From the NCBI GenBank assembly GCA_964634465.1, contig CAZWLY010000016.1:1-64000 (forward strand): a stretch of DNA of 64,000 nt. The letters run 5' to 3'. Origin of the DNA: CAZWLY01 sp964634465 (lineage in GTDB: Bacteria; Desulfobacterota; Desulfarculia; G963662305). Shown here piece by piece: positions 43,078 through 52,272 of the stretch (position 1 is the stretch's first letter; each line of letters begins with the position of its first letter). Below the pieces are notes generated by a model. The model had not been told where the DNA came from and did no database searches. It saw only the letters and a list, made by a program, of their open reading frames with translations. Made by a program: the position numbers and the translations under genes.

Positions 43078-43841
43078 TGGCCGGGCGGCCGATCATCGCC
43101 GTCGAAGGATTGAGCAAGGCGTTCGGCGGGGTCAAGGCGGTGGACGACGTCTCCTTCGAGCTCGAGGAGAATCGCCTGTTGGGTGTCATCGGCCCCAACG
43201 GCTCGGGCAAGACGACCCTGGTCAACCTGATCACCGGCTTTGTCAAGCCCGATTCGGGCCGGGTCGCCTTCAAGGGCCGGGACATCACCGGCCTGCCCCC
43301 CTACAAGGTGGCCGATTTGGGCATCGCCAGGGCCTTCCAGATGGTCAAGCCCTTTTACGGCCTCAAGGCCTACAAGAACCTGGTCGTCTCCCTCTCCTCG
43401 CCCCGGGTCAAGCGGATGGCCGGCGGGGCCTACGGCGACCGGGACGCGGTGGCCAAGGACCTCCTGGAAGAAGTCGGCTTCGAGCGCGATTCCTGGGTCA
43501 TCGCCAAGCAGGCCAGTTCACTGCCCCACGGCTACCTGAAACGGTTGGAGCTGGCCCGGTGCATCGCGCTCAGGCCCGAGGTCATCCTGTTGGACGAGCT
43601 CTTCTCCGGCCTGTCGCTGGCCGAGGTGGCCAGCCTGGTTCCGGTCATCGACAAACTCAAGGCCCAGGGCAAGACGATCATCATGATCGAGCACCGCCTG
43701 CGCGAACTTTTCAGGATTGCCGATTCGGTCATCGTCTTGAATTTCGGTCGCAAGATCGCCGAGGGCCCGCCGGACGAGGTCATGGCCAGCCCCGAGGTCA
43801 AAAACGCCTACCTGGGCAGCGAGGCGGAGGCGGCCGAGTGA
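43077..43841 (+). CDS. livG: Branched-chain-type ABC ATPase LivG
   Basis: The product is 254 aa from the ATG at 43077 (TGATG junction with livM; a GTG one codon earlier is also open). Walker A is GPNGSGKTT, the Q-loop region IARAFQMVKPF, Walker B PEVILLDELFSGLS and the H-loop MIEHRL. The ABC signature is replaced by LPHGYLKRLELARCIAL, a variant seen in some Liv-type ATPases instead of LSGGQ or LAYGQQ. It energises LivHM with LivF. Confidence 0.93.
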   Translation: MAGRPIIAVEGLSKAFGGVKAVDDVSFELEENRLLGVIGPNGSGKTTLVNLITGFVKPDSGRVAFKGRDITGLPPYKVADLGIARAFQMVKPFYGLKAYKNLVVSLSSPRVKRMAGGAYGDRDAVAKDLLEEVGFERDSWVIAKQASSLPHGYLKRLELARCIALRPEVILLDELFSGLSLAEVASLVPVIDKLKAQGKTIIMIEHRLRELFRIADSVIVLNFGRKIAEGPPDEVMASPEVKNAYLGSEAEAAE

Positions 43842-44584
43842 TCGAGGTCAAGAATCTTCTCGTCTTCTACGAAAACGCGGTGGCGGTCAACGACCTGTCG
43901 CTCAAGGTCGAGGCCGGCCAGATGGTCGGGGTGATCGGCTCCAACAGCGCCGGCAAGACGACCCTGATGAACACCCTCTCGGGGCTGATCCTCGATCAGC
44001 GGCTCAAAGAGCAGCGCAAGGGCGGCGAGCGGATCACCATCCTGGGCCGGATCATCTACGAGGGCGAGGACATCACCGACATGGAGCCCTTTGAGCGGGC
44101 CCGGCGGGGCATCGTCTTGTGCCGGGAGCGACACCCCATCTTTCCCGACAGTACGGTGGTTGAAAACCTGCGTATGGCCGGCCACTTGCGAACCCGGGCC
44201 GAGGTCAAGGAGTCGCTGGAGCGGGTCTTCGACCTCTTCCCCAACCTGACCCGCTGGCGGCGGCGCAAGGCCGGTTTTCTCTCCGGCGGGGAGCAGCAGA
44301 TGCTGGCCATCGGGATGGCGCTCGTGGTTCGGCCCCGGCTGCTGCTGTTGGACGAGCCGCTTTTGGGCCTCTCGCCGGCCATGCAGGAGGCGGTCTTGAA
44401 GGCGATCAGAAGCGTGAGCCGGGGCGGGGTGACCATCGTCATCGCCGAGCAGTTCGCCCGGCCGGTGCTGCCGATGATCGATTTCGGCTACGTCATCGAG
44501 AACGGGATGCTGACCCTGACCGGCACCGGTTCGGAGTTGATGGACAACCCCGAGATCAAATCGGCCTACTTCGGCCTGTCGTGA
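43838..44584 (+). CDS. livF: Branched-chain-type ABC ATPase LivF
   Basis: The product is 248 aa from a GTG whose last bases overlap the livG stop (GTGA), the only start that gives the conserved IEVKNLLVFYENAVAVNDLS opening. Walker A is GSNSAGKTT, signature FLSGGEQQMLAIGMAL, Walker B RLLLLDEPLLGLSP and the switch IVIAEQFARP. It shows the compact LivF type with a His-to-Gln switch residue (EQ). A ~10-residue charged insertion (RLKEQRKGGER) follows the first helix. It is translationally coupled to livG. Confidence 0.93.
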   Translation: MIEVKNLLVFYENAVAVNDLSLKVEAGQMVGVIGSNSAGKTTLMNTLSGLILDQRLKEQRKGGERITILGRIIYEGEDITDMEPFERARRGIVLCRERHPIFPDSTVVENLRMAGHLRTRAEVKESLERVFDLFPNLTRWRRRKAGFLSGGEQQMLAIGMALVVRPRLLLLDEPLLGLSPAMQEAVLKAIRSVSRGGVTIVIAEQFARPVLPMIDFGYVIENGMLTLTGTGSELMDNPEIKSAYFGLS

Positions 44585-44596
44585 GGGCAAGGCAAG

Positions 44597-46231
44597 GTGA
44601 CCGACAGCACACAGACCATCCCCCAGGCCTTCGACGCTTTGGCGGCCAGGCATCCGGACAAGACGGCCGTCGTCTACCTGGGCACCGAGTTCAGTTACGG
44701 CCGCCTCAAGGCGATGGCCGAGCGCTTCGCCGCCGGCTTGGCGGCCAGGGGATTGGGGCCGGGAGACAAGGTCGTCATCTACCTGCCCAACTCCATCGCC
44801 TGGGTCGTCGCCTGGCTGGGCACGCTCAAGGCCGGGGCGACGGCGGTGCCGATCACGCCCATCTACACCTCGGTGGACGTGGAGTACATCGCCGGCGACA
44901 CCGGCGCCAGGGCCATCGTCTGCGTGGACCGCAACTACGGCCACGTGATCAGAGCCCTGCCCAAGACGAACATCGAGACGATCGTCACCTGCGGCCTGGC
45001 CGAGCTTTTGCCGGCCTGGAAGCGGTTCTTCGGTTGGGCGGCCGACATCGTGCCCAAGGGCAAGATCGGCCGGGAGAGCCACACCGTCAGGATCAGAAAG
45101 CTGATCGCCTCGGCCCCGGGGACGCCCCCTCGGGTGACGGCCGACCCGGACGAGACGGCCGAGATCCTCTACACCGGCGGCACCACCCGCCACCCTAAAG
45201 GCGTGCCCATCTCCCACCGGCTGGTCATCGAGTGCTCCCGGGAGCAGCTCAACGTGCCGGCCCCGCTGTTTTCTCCCGAGGACAACGTCCTTCTGGGCTC
45301 GGCGCCGATGTTCCACATCCTGGGCCAGACCTGCGGCCTGGGCGCCTTGTTCACCTACGGCGGGACGATCATCACCCTGCCCCGGGTCAATCTGGACGCC
45401 ATGCTCGACGCCGCCCAACGCTACCGGGCGACGACCTTGATCGGCGTGCCGGCCCTGATGCGGATGATCCTGGAGCACGATCGGATCGACCAGTACGATT
45501 TGAGTTCGGTCGTGTTCTGTTTTTCCGGTGGCGACGTCATGCCCGACGAGGTGGCCAACCGCTGGCGGGAGAGATACGGCCGGCCGATCTTCATCGGCTA
45601 CGGGGCGACCGAGACGGTGGGCGGGGTGGCCATGTGCCCCACCGACCGGGACAATCCTCCCGGCTCCATGGGTCGGGTCCTGCCAAGCAAGGAGATCAAG
45701 ATCGTCAAGACCGACTCCGTCGAGGAGGTCGAGCCCGGCGAAGCGGGAGAGCTTCTGGTCCACTCCGAGCCGATGGTCGAGGCCTACTGGAACAAGCCCG
45801 AGGAGACGGCCGAGGCCTTCGTTACGATCGAGGGCAAACTGTGGTACCGGACCGGCGACGTGGTCAGAATGGACGCCGACGGGTACCTCTACTTCCAGGA
45901 CCGGACGGTGGACACCATCAAGCACAAGGGCTATCGGGTCTCGGCCTCGGAGATCGAGTGCGTCCTCCAGGAGCACCCGGCGGTCATCGCCGCTTGCGTC
46001 ATCGGCCTGCCCGACGAGATGGTCGGCGAGCGGATCAAGGCTTTCGTGGTCTTGAAGAAGGACGTCAAGGGCGTTACCGGCTACGACCTCATCGCCCACT
46101 GCCGGGCCTCGCTGGCCAGCTACAAGGTGCCCCAGTACATCGAGTTCAGGGACATGCTGCCCAAGTCCAAGGTGGGCAAGCTCCTCAGACGGGAGATAAG
46201 GAGCGAGGAGGCCTCCCGCCAGGAGGGTTGA
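44597..46231 (+). CDS. AMP-dependent acyl-CoA ligase of the Liv operon
   Basis: The product is 544 aa, GTG start 12 nt after the LivF stop, so it belongs to the transporter operon. Motifs: A3 LYTGGTTRHPKGVPISH, A5 GYGATETVGG, YRTGDVVRMDADGYLYFQDR, the hinge DTIKHKGYRVSASEIE and catalytic Lys in KSKVGKLLRREI. It would trap the imported acid as a CoA thioester. It is distinct in sequence from the two synthetases at 18.8-22.6 kb. A hairpin and T8 run follow within 90 nt. Confidence 0.92.
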   Translation: MTDSTQTIPQAFDALAARHPDKTAVVYLGTEFSYGRLKAMAERFAAGLAARGLGPGDKVVIYLPNSIAWVVAWLGTLKAGATAVPITPIYTSVDVEYIAGDTGARAIVCVDRNYGHVIRALPKTNIETIVTCGLAELLPAWKRFFGWAADIVPKGKIGRESHTVRIRKLIASAPGTPPRVTADPDETAEILYTGGTTRHPKGVPISHRLVIECSREQLNVPAPLFSPEDNVLLGSAPMFHILGQTCGLGALFTYGGTIITLPRVNLDAMLDAAQRYRATTLIGVPALMRMILEHDRIDQYDLSSVVFCFSGGDVMPDEVANRWRERYGRPIFIGYGATETVGGVAMCPTDRDNPPGSMGRVLPSKEIKIVKTDSVEEVEPGEAGELLVHSEPMVEAYWNKPEETAEAFVTIEGKLWYRTGDVVRMDADGYLYFQDRTVDTIKHKGYRVSASEIECVLQEHPAVIAACVIGLPDEMVGERIKAFVVLKKDVKGVTGYDLIAHCRASLASYKVPQYIEFRDMLPKSKVGKLLRREIRSEEASRQEG

Positions 46232-46270
46232 GCCTCGCCGGCTCGCTTCGCCGGAGTCGAATGAACGACC

Positions 46271-46318
46271 CCGCCGCCGGCGAGGGGGTATCGGCGGCGG
46301 AGGCGAGTCGTTTTTTTT
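46271..46318 (+). terminator. Terminator region of the Liv/CoA-ligase operon
   Basis: A 9-bp perfect stem (ccgccgccg 46271-46279 with cggcggcgg 46292-46300), then ten bases, then eight Ts at 46311-46318. Confidence 0.55.
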
Positions 46319-46368
46319 CGCCGCAAGCTAGGGGGGAGGAAGCCCCCGTGGGAGATGACCCCCTGGGG

Positions 46369-47391
46369 TCAACCGGCGCCCTTGAGCGACATCAACGCCT
46401 CGACATTCTCGTACGGCGTCTCCTTGGGGAAGTCGCAGCCCACGGTCAGGATGTAACCGGGGGCGTCGCCCCAGGCGGCGAGACAGGCCCGACCTTCGGC
46501 CCGGACCGCCTCGGGCGGGCCGGTCAGGAAGGCGCCGGTCGGGGAGACGTTGCCGGCGACGCAGACCCGACCGCCCAGAACCTCCTTGGCCCGTCCGAGA
46601 TCGACCTTGGCCTCCAGGCTGAAGGCGGTCGGGGCGATTTCTCGCACCTGGGGCAGAATCCGGCTCGAATCGCCGCAGATGTGGATCATCGAGTACTTGC
46701 CGATCTTCTCGGCCCGGCCGATCAGCTCCTTGAGGGCCGGGGCGACGAACCGCTCGAAGGTCTCCGGTGAGATCATGTCGCCCGAGGCCACCGGCTCGGA
46801 CAGGTTGAGGCCGCCGATGCCGGGGTGGGCCATGATCCGCTCCGAGACGGCCCAGTTGAGCTCGGTGCAGAATTCGATCAGGGCGGTAAGCTTTTCGGGC
46901 TCCTTGAGAGTGGCCATCATCAGCGCCTCCGGGCCCACCAGCCGGGCGGCGGTGGTGAACGGCCCCCACTGGGTGGCCAGGATCATGCACTCATCGCCGA
47001 CGGCCTCGGCCACCAGGTGATGGGAGGCGATGATGGCCCGCATGACCGGGTGATCCAGGACCGCTTCCAGGTTCAAGGACTCGACCCGGTCGAGGTCGGT
47101 GAGGGCCGGGCCGGTGAGGGCCGGCGACGAGGAGGTTTCGTCCTCGATGGGGCAGCCCAGGAGATGGGCCGGATAGTTCAACAGTCCGGCCCCGGTCCAG
47201 ATCAGGTCCGGACCCAGTTTTCGCTGAGCCTCGATGAAGCACTCGGCGATGGCCCTGGCGTCGGTCTTTATCTCGGCGAATCTCCGGCCGACCTGGTTGA
47301 CGTACCACTCTCCGCCGGCGATGAGGGCCACCGGCGTCCGAGGCGGTCGTCGGTGTTCAAAGGCCGCGGTGACGATCTCCTTGCCGGTCAT
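46369..47391 (-). CDS. Uroporphyrinogen decarboxylase/MtaA-family methyltransferase
   Basis: The product is 340 aa with ggagggg upstream. It has the UroD TIM-barrel fold, but the zinc-binding pattern of cobamide-dependent methyltransferases: His and Cys in MIHICGDSSRIL, and Cys in ILTVGCDFPKETPYENVEAL near the C terminus. GLNLSEPVASGDMISPETFERFVAPALKE segments match MtaA/MtbA/CmuA relatives. Such enzymes move methyl groups between a corrinoid protein and a thiol. No corrinoid protein is encoded nearby, so the acceptor is unclear. It is the last gene of the minus-strand catabolic operon. Confidence 0.82.
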   Translation of the reverse strand: MTGKEIVTAAFEHRRPPRTPVALIAGGEWYVNQVGRRFAEIKTDARAIAECFIEAQRKLGPDLIWTGAGLLNYPAHLLGCPIEDETSSSPALTGPALTDLDRVESLNLEAVLDHPVMRAIIASHHLVAEAVGDECMILATQWGPFTTAARLVGPEALMMATLKEPEKLTALIEFCTELNWAVSERIMAHPGIGGLNLSEPVASGDMISPETFERFVAPALKELIGRAEKIGKYSMIHICGDSSRILPQVREIAPTAFSLEAKVDLGRAKEVLGGRVCVAGNVSPTGAFLTGPPEAVRAEGRACLAAWGDAPGYILTVGCDFPKETPYENVEALMSLKGAG

Positions 47392-47491
47392 CTTTTCTCC
47401 CCTCCAAGGGTGACGAAGGGTCTTTTAAAAGTAGCGGCGAAAGACGCCCGCCCGGCTTCGCCCGATCGAATTCCGGTCTTTTCATCCCGGC

Positions 47492-48421
47492 CTAGAAGCC
47501 GACTGCTCCGGCTCCCTTCAAGTCCAGCATCCGCCGGGCCTCGTCGGGCTCGGCCACGCTTCGGCCCAGCGTCCCGGCCAGGCGAACGTATTTTTCGACC
47601 ACCTGGGCGTTGGACTCGGCCAGCACGCCGGGGCGGATATGGATATTATCCTCCAGACCGACTCGGATGTGGCCGCCCAAGTCGATGGCCAGCGGCATCA
47701 GGTTGAATTCGCCCCAGCCGACCATGCCGCTTACCGACCAGGTGAAGTTTTCGGCTCCGAAGAGCTTCTCGGCCTTGGTCTTCAAGAATATCATATCCTC
47801 GGCCTCGGCCCGGACGGCGCCCAGAAGACCCATCACGAACTCTATGTGGAACGGCGGCCCGATCAATCCCTGCTCGACCAGATGGGCCAGGTTGTAGAGG
47901 TGGGTCAGACCGAACATCTCCAGTTCGGCCCGGACCGAGTGCCGGCGGAAAACGCCGCAGATATACTCGCACTCGGCGAAGGTGTTCTTGTAGATGAAGT
48001 CGCGGGAGGCGTCGAGGAACTCGGGCTCCCAATCGTGCTTCCACTCGGCGACGACCTCCAGCCGGTCGTGGAAGGAGTAGTTGTTGGAGCCGGGCACGAA
48101 GGCGGCCATCTCGGGTTTGAAGCGGATCACGTTGGCCAGCCGCTCTTCGACCGGCGTCTCCGGCGCGCCGGGGGTGGTCAAGGAGATGACGACGTCCGAG
48201 CGCTTCTTGATCGACTCCAGCACCGGCAAGAAGTGCTCGGGGTCGTTGGACGGCCGGCCGGTTTGGGGATGGCGGGCGTGGAGGTGGACGATGGCCGCCC
48301 CGGCCTCGGCCGCGGCCACGGCCGAGTCGGCGATCTGGGCCGGGGTGATCGGCAGGTGGGGGCTCATCGACGGCACGTTGCCGCCGCCGGTGACGGCCGC
48401 GGTGATGATCAGCGGCTCCAC
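47492..48421 (-). CDS. BKACE (beta-keto acid cleavage enzyme) family protein
   Basis: The product is 309 aa, GTG start behind ggagg. It starts EPLIITAAVTGGGNVPSMSPHLPITPAQIADSA in the manner of the 3-keto-5-aminohexanoate cleavage (Kce/DUF849) family. Zinc ligands are the two His of IVHLHAR and a distal Glu near GLEDNI. ISLTTPGAPE and VPGSNNYSFHDRL complete the active site. The family condenses a beta-keto acid with acetyl-CoA, giving acetoacetate and a new CoA ester. Neighbouring dehydrogenases could make the beta-keto acid substrate. The precise substrate is unknown. Confidence 0.9.
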   Translation of the reverse strand: MEPLIITAAVTGGGNVPSMSPHLPITPAQIADSAVAAAEAGAAIVHLHARHPQTGRPSNDPEHFLPVLESIKKRSDVVISLTTPGAPETPVEERLANVIRFKPEMAAFVPGSNNYSFHDRLEVVAEWKHDWEPEFLDASRDFIYKNTFAECEYICGVFRRHSVRAELEMFGLTHLYNLAHLVEQGLIGPPFHIEFVMGLLGAVRAEAEDMIFLKTKAEKLFGAENFTWSVSGMVGWGEFNLMPLAIDLGGHIRVGLEDNIHIRPGVLAESNAQVVEKYVRLAGTLGRSVAEPDEARRMLDLKGAGAVGF

Positions 48422-48532
48422 GGGCGAAACCTCCAGTCGGCGCGGCGCCTCACAGATGGGCTCCCCTCTCGCGGACGGGGTCTTTCAACCGACCCGCCGG
48501 GGCAATGATTCAAGATTCTTCCGATTTGCACT

Positions 48533-49606
48533 CTAGTCGAAGACCACCGCCGCCTTGATGAAGCCCGGGGGCGGGTCGGCCGTATCCGCCAGGGCCCGGG
48601 CCAGATCTTCGAGCTTGTAGTGGAAGTTGTTTATCTTTTCAAAGGGGTAGGCCCCGGAGTTGATCAACTTCATCGCGTCGGCCACGTTGCCGGCCTGGCC
48701 CTTGCCGGTGGCGACGGTGATGTCCCGCCAGACCAACTCGTCGAAGGCGATGGGCGTCTCCTTGCCGCCGGAAAGCCCGATTACGACCACCCGGCCCGAG
48801 GTCCGGACCAGCTTGAAGGCGGTCTGAATGGCCGAGGGTGCGCCCGAGGTCTCGACGACCACGTCGGGCCGGTCGCCGAGAAGTTCCGGGACCTTTTCCA
48901 GCGGGTCGTCCACGTCCACCCGCACGAGGTGATCGACGCCCATCTCCCTGGCCAGCTCGAAGCGGGCCTCGTCACGGCCCAGGCCCAGCATGACCACCGG
49001 CCCCACCCCAGCCTCCTTGGCCGCGGCCAGGGCGCAGAGCCCCTGAGAGCCGGCCCCGGAGATGACCAGACTCTGGCCGAAGCCCATCCGGCCCAGGGTC
49101 TTGATCCAGCGCACGCCGTTGCCGACCACCGACGACAGGCTGCCGGCCAGGTCGGGCGCGCCGGGGGCCAACTTGTGGACGATCGTGCCCGGAACCAGGT
49201 AGACGTACTCCGAGTAGCCGCCGAAGAGGTGGGGCGGCGTATCCGAGGCCAGGGAGATGCCATACAGCCCGCCGTCGGGGCAGTTGTGGTAGTGGTGGTC
49301 GCTCCGGCACCAATCGCACCGGCCGCAGGGGATGTAGGGCTCGGGCGTGACCCGATCGCCGACCTTGAGTCCGTAGGCCGCCGCCGCTTCGGGGCCGATA
49401 TCGACCACCTCGCCGGCGAACTCGTGGCCCATGATGACCGGGTAGCGGCCGAGGGGGGTCTGGCCGTGGAAGACCTTGAGGTCGGTCGAGCAGACCGAGG
49501 TGACCCTGGTCTTGATCAGGACCTGGTCGTCGGCCGGCGCAACCACCTCGAACTCTTCGAGCTCCAACCGGTTGGGCTCGACCACCACCATCGCCTTGGC
49601 TTTCAT
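48533..49606 (-). CDS. Zinc-dependent medium-chain alcohol dehydrogenase
   Basis: The product is 357 aa. Catalytic-zinc features include VCSTDLKVFHG and GHEFAGEVVDIG. The structural-zinc lobe reads CGRCDWCRSDHHYHNC with four Cys. The NAD(P) fold is SGAGSQGLCALAAAKEAG. It resembles threonine, sorbitol and (R,R)-butanediol dehydrogenases. It starts 37 nt after the E3 gene, in the operon of a 2-oxoacid dehydrogenase complex, so it may feed a hydroxy compound into that pathway or reoxidise a product. The substrate is undetermined. Confidence 0.9.
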   Translation of the reverse strand: MKAKAMVVVEPNRLELEEFEVVAPADDQVLIKTRVTSVCSTDLKVFHGQTPLGRYPVIMGHEFAGEVVDIGPEAAAAYGLKVGDRVTPEPYIPCGRCDWCRSDHHYHNCPDGGLYGISLASDTPPHLFGGYSEYVYLVPGTIVHKLAPGAPDLAGSLSSVVGNGVRWIKTLGRMGFGQSLVISGAGSQGLCALAAAKEAGVGPVVMLGLGRDEARFELAREMGVDHLVRVDVDDPLEKVPELLGDRPDVVVETSGAPSAIQTAFKLVRTSGRVVVIGLSGGKETPIAFDELVWRDITVATGKGQAGNVADAMKLINSGAYPFEKINNFHYKLEDLARALADTADPPPGFIKAAVVFD

Positions 49607-49643
49607 GTCCGCCTCCCTTGGGTCGGTCAGAACCGGCGTTCGT

Positions 49644-51014
49644 TCATCGGGGCAGATAGATGGCCCAGCCCAACGCCTCCCGGGCCGCCTCGGCCAGCGA
49701 TTCGGCGATGGTCGGATGGGGCATCACCGACCGGGCCAGATCCTCCAACGTCGCCTCCATCTGGATGGCCAGGGCGGCCGCTGTGATGATCTCGGTGGCG
49801 AACGGGGCCAGGATGTGAACGCCCAACAGCTCCCCGTACTTGGCCTCGCCGACGACCTTGATGACGCCGTTGCTCTGACCCTGGATCATGGCCATCGGGC
49901 TGACGCCCAGGCTCGCCTCGCCGGTGATGACGTCGAAGTCCATCGCCTCGGCCTCGTCTTCGGTCAGTCCGACCGAGGCCGCCTGGGGCCGGGTGTAGGC
50001 TATCCTGGGCACGGCGTTGGGATTGTAGGCGACCTTCCCGCCCAGGGCGTTTTCGGCGGCGACGATGCCCAAGGCGGAGGAGCGGTGCGACAGGGCCGGG
50101 CCGTCGCCGGTTACGTCGCCGACCGACCAGATCCCTGGAGCTTTGGTCGCCAGGTATCCATCGACGCTCAAGTCTTCGAGTCCGACCGTCTCCAGGCCCA
50201 GGCCGCCGAGCGCCGGTCGCCGCTCGAGGTAGATCACCCGGTCGAAGGTCCGCTCCTCCGTCCGGCCTCGAACCGAGAGCGTCGCCTTCAGCCCGTCGCC
50301 GGCCGCGGTCACCGATTCCACCCGGCAGGAATTGAGGATGGTCAGCAGCTCGACGTTGATGATGCTTCTGAGCCGCTGGCTGATCTCCTGATCCATCTCC
50401 GGCAGGATGTTCCGGCCGGCCTCGGCCACGACCGCCTGGCCGCCGGCGGCGACGAGGAACTGGGCCAGTTCCAGGGCCCAGGGCCCGCCCTCCAAGATCA
50501 GCGTCCGCCGGGGCAGCTTCTCTTCTTCCAGGAACTGGGTCGAGTTGATGACGCCCTCCAGGTCCGCGCCCGGAAATTCGGGCTTCACCCACTCCGAACC
50601 GGTGGCGACGATGATCGATTCGGTCTGGTAGAGCTCGTCGCCGACGGCGATCTTGCCCGGCCCCTCGAGCCTGCCCCGACCTTCGATCAGGGTCACGCCG
50701 TGGGACTCGGCCAGGCCCTTGGTTCCCAGGCTGAAGTAGCCGACCAGTTCGTTCTTGAGCCCCCACAGGGCCGCCTCGTCAAGCTCGGCCGCGGCGGTCT
50801 TGAAGCCGAAATCGGCCGCCGTCTTGATCGTCTCCAGGCGATCGAGGGTGGCGGCCAGAAGCTTGGTCGGAACGCAGGCCCGGTTCAGGCACAATCCGCC
50901 CCACTGGCCGTCCTCGATGAGACCGACCTTGGCCCCCAGTTGGCTGCCCCGGATGGCCGCGGCCACGCCGCCGGGGCCGCCGCCCAGGATGAGCAAGTCG
51001 AAAGTTTCCGGCAT
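49644..51014 (-). CDS. lpdA: Dihydrolipoyl dehydrogenase (E3)
   Basis: The product is 456 aa. The FAD-binding LLILGGGPGGVAAAIRGSQLG is followed by the redox-active disulfide GGLCLNRACVPTK (CX4C). VATGSEWVKP, an NAD-binding region lacking the classical GxGxxG (LILEGGPWALELAQFL) and FAD-contacting GIWSVGDVTGDG come next. The dimer-interface His-Glu pair lies in MPHPTIAESLAEAA. It reoxidises the E2 lipoyl group and passes electrons to NAD+. It starts 10 nt after the E2 gene stop. Confidence 0.93.
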   Translation of the reverse strand: MPETFDLLILGGGPGGVAAAIRGSQLGAKVGLIEDGQWGGLCLNRACVPTKLLAATLDRLETIKTAADFGFKTAAAELDEAALWGLKNELVGYFSLGTKGLAESHGVTLIEGRGRLEGPGKIAVGDELYQTESIIVATGSEWVKPEFPGADLEGVINSTQFLEEEKLPRRTLILEGGPWALELAQFLVAAGGQAVVAEAGRNILPEMDQEISQRLRSIINVELLTILNSCRVESVTAAGDGLKATLSVRGRTEERTFDRVIYLERRPALGGLGLETVGLEDLSVDGYLATKAPGIWSVGDVTGDGPALSHRSSALGIVAAENALGGKVAYNPNAVPRIAYTRPQAASVGLTEDEAEAMDFDVITGEASLGVSPMAMIQGQSNGVIKVVGEAKYGELLGVHILAPFATEIITAAALAIQMEATLEDLARSVMPHPTIAESLAEAAREALGWAIYLPR

Positions 51015-51024
51015 CTTGTCCTCG

Positions 51025-52260
51025 CTATAACATCAGGAGCGGCTGCTCGATCAACTCCTTGATGGTCTTCAGGAAGGCCGCGCCCGGCGCGCCGTCGATG
51101 ATCCGGTGATCGAAGCTGAGGCTCAAGGCCAGCCGCGGCTCGACGACCACTTGGCCGTCTTTGGCCGTCGGCTTGTCCACGATCCGGCCCACGCCCAGGA
51201 TGGCGCTCTCCGGGTTGTTGACGATGGGGGTGAACTGGTCCACCTCCCAGGCGCCGAGGTTGGTCAGGGTGAAGGTCCCGGCGGCCAGGTCGTCGGGCAT
51301 CAGCCGGCCGTCTTTGGCCGCTCCGAGGAGCCGGTCCAGCTCGGCCTGGATCTCCCGGATCGACCTGGCGTCGGCGTGGCGGATTTTGGGGACGATCAGC
51401 CCCTGGCCCAGATCGACGGCCACGCCGACGTGGATCTGCCGCCAGATTTTGATCACCTCGCCCTCCACGCTGGCGTTGAGCCGGGGATGGCGCTTCAGGG
51501 CTTGGGCGATGACCTTGGCCAGGATGGCGTTGTAGCCGACCTTGACCCCCTCGCCGGCCGCCTGGTTGAGCTTCCGGCGAAGCTCGACCAGTTCCACGGC
51601 CGAGGCCTCGGTGTGGAGGGTCAACTGGGCCTGGGTGGTCAGGCTCAAATGCATGTTCTTGAAGATCACCTTGCGCACGCCGGTGATGGGGATCTCCTCG
51701 GCGACGCTCAGAAGCTCGCCCTCGGCCGCGGCGAGTTCCGGAACCGCCGCGGCCGGCCCGCCGGTCTCCAGGGCCTTCAGGATGTCGGCCCTGACGATTC
51801 GACCGCCGGGACCTGAGCCGGCAACGGCGGCCAGGTCGAGGCCGTGCTTTCTGGCCATCGCCCTGGCCAGGGGCGAGGCCTTGATCCGGCCGTCGGAGGC
51901 GGCCGGAGCGTTCGGGGCGCTCGGCCCGGCCGCCGGGGCGTCGGCCGGGCGTCGGGACGGGGCGACCGCAGCTTCGGGCGGTTCCACGGCCGGCTGTTCG
52001 GCCTGGAGCTTTTCGAGCTCCGCCTCGTCGACGGCCAGGTAGCCGATCACCTGACCGACCTTGATCGTTTCGCCCGGCGCGGCCAGGGGGTGAAGGAGCC
52101 CGTCGCCGGGCGAGGGCATTTCGTAGGAGACCTTGTCCGTCTCCAGGATGAGGACGATCTCGTCCTCCTTGACCAGCTCGCCCGGGGCGAAGTTCCACTT
52201 GGTTAGGGTGGCCTCCTCCATGGTCAGGCCCAACTTGGGGACTTGGATCTCTATGGCCAT
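51025..52260 (-). CDS. 2-oxoacid dehydrogenase E2, dihydrolipoyl acyltransferase
   Basis: The product is 411 aa. A single lipoyl domain (1-78) has the lipoylated Lys43 in LETDKVSYEMPSP. A Pro/Ala linker leads to the E1/E3-binding domain (~125-160, ASPLARAMARKHGLDL). The catalytic domain (~190-411) ends with SLSFDHRIIDGAPGAAF, with active-site His and Asp. It forms the complex core. Context with the two-subunit E1, an SDR and a zinc alcohol dehydrogenase resembles acetoin dehydrogenase systems, but the acyl substrate is not proven. Confidence 0.94.
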   Translation of the reverse strand: MAIEIQVPKLGLTMEEATLTKWNFAPGELVKEDEIVLILETDKVSYEMPSPGDGLLHPLAAPGETIKVGQVIGYLAVDEAELEKLQAEQPAVEPPEAAVAPSRRPADAPAAGPSAPNAPAASDGRIKASPLARAMARKHGLDLAAVAGSGPGGRIVRADILKALETGGPAAAVPELAAAEGELLSVAEEIPITGVRKVIFKNMHLSLTTQAQLTLHTEASAVELVELRRKLNQAAGEGVKVGYNAILAKVIAQALKRHPRLNASVEGEVIKIWRQIHVGVAVDLGQGLIVPKIRHADARSIREIQAELDRLLGAAKDGRLMPDDLAAGTFTLTNLGAWEVDQFTPIVNNPESAILGVGRIVDKPTAKDGQVVVEPRLALSLSFDHRIIDGAPGAAFLKTIKELIEQPLLML

Positions 52261-52272
52261 GTCAGCTCCCGT

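Noticed and set aside
39757..44584. Calling the Liv-type operon a branched-chain amino-acid importer
   Set aside because: Family membership does not fix the substrate, and the co-transcribed CoA ligase points to an organic acid.
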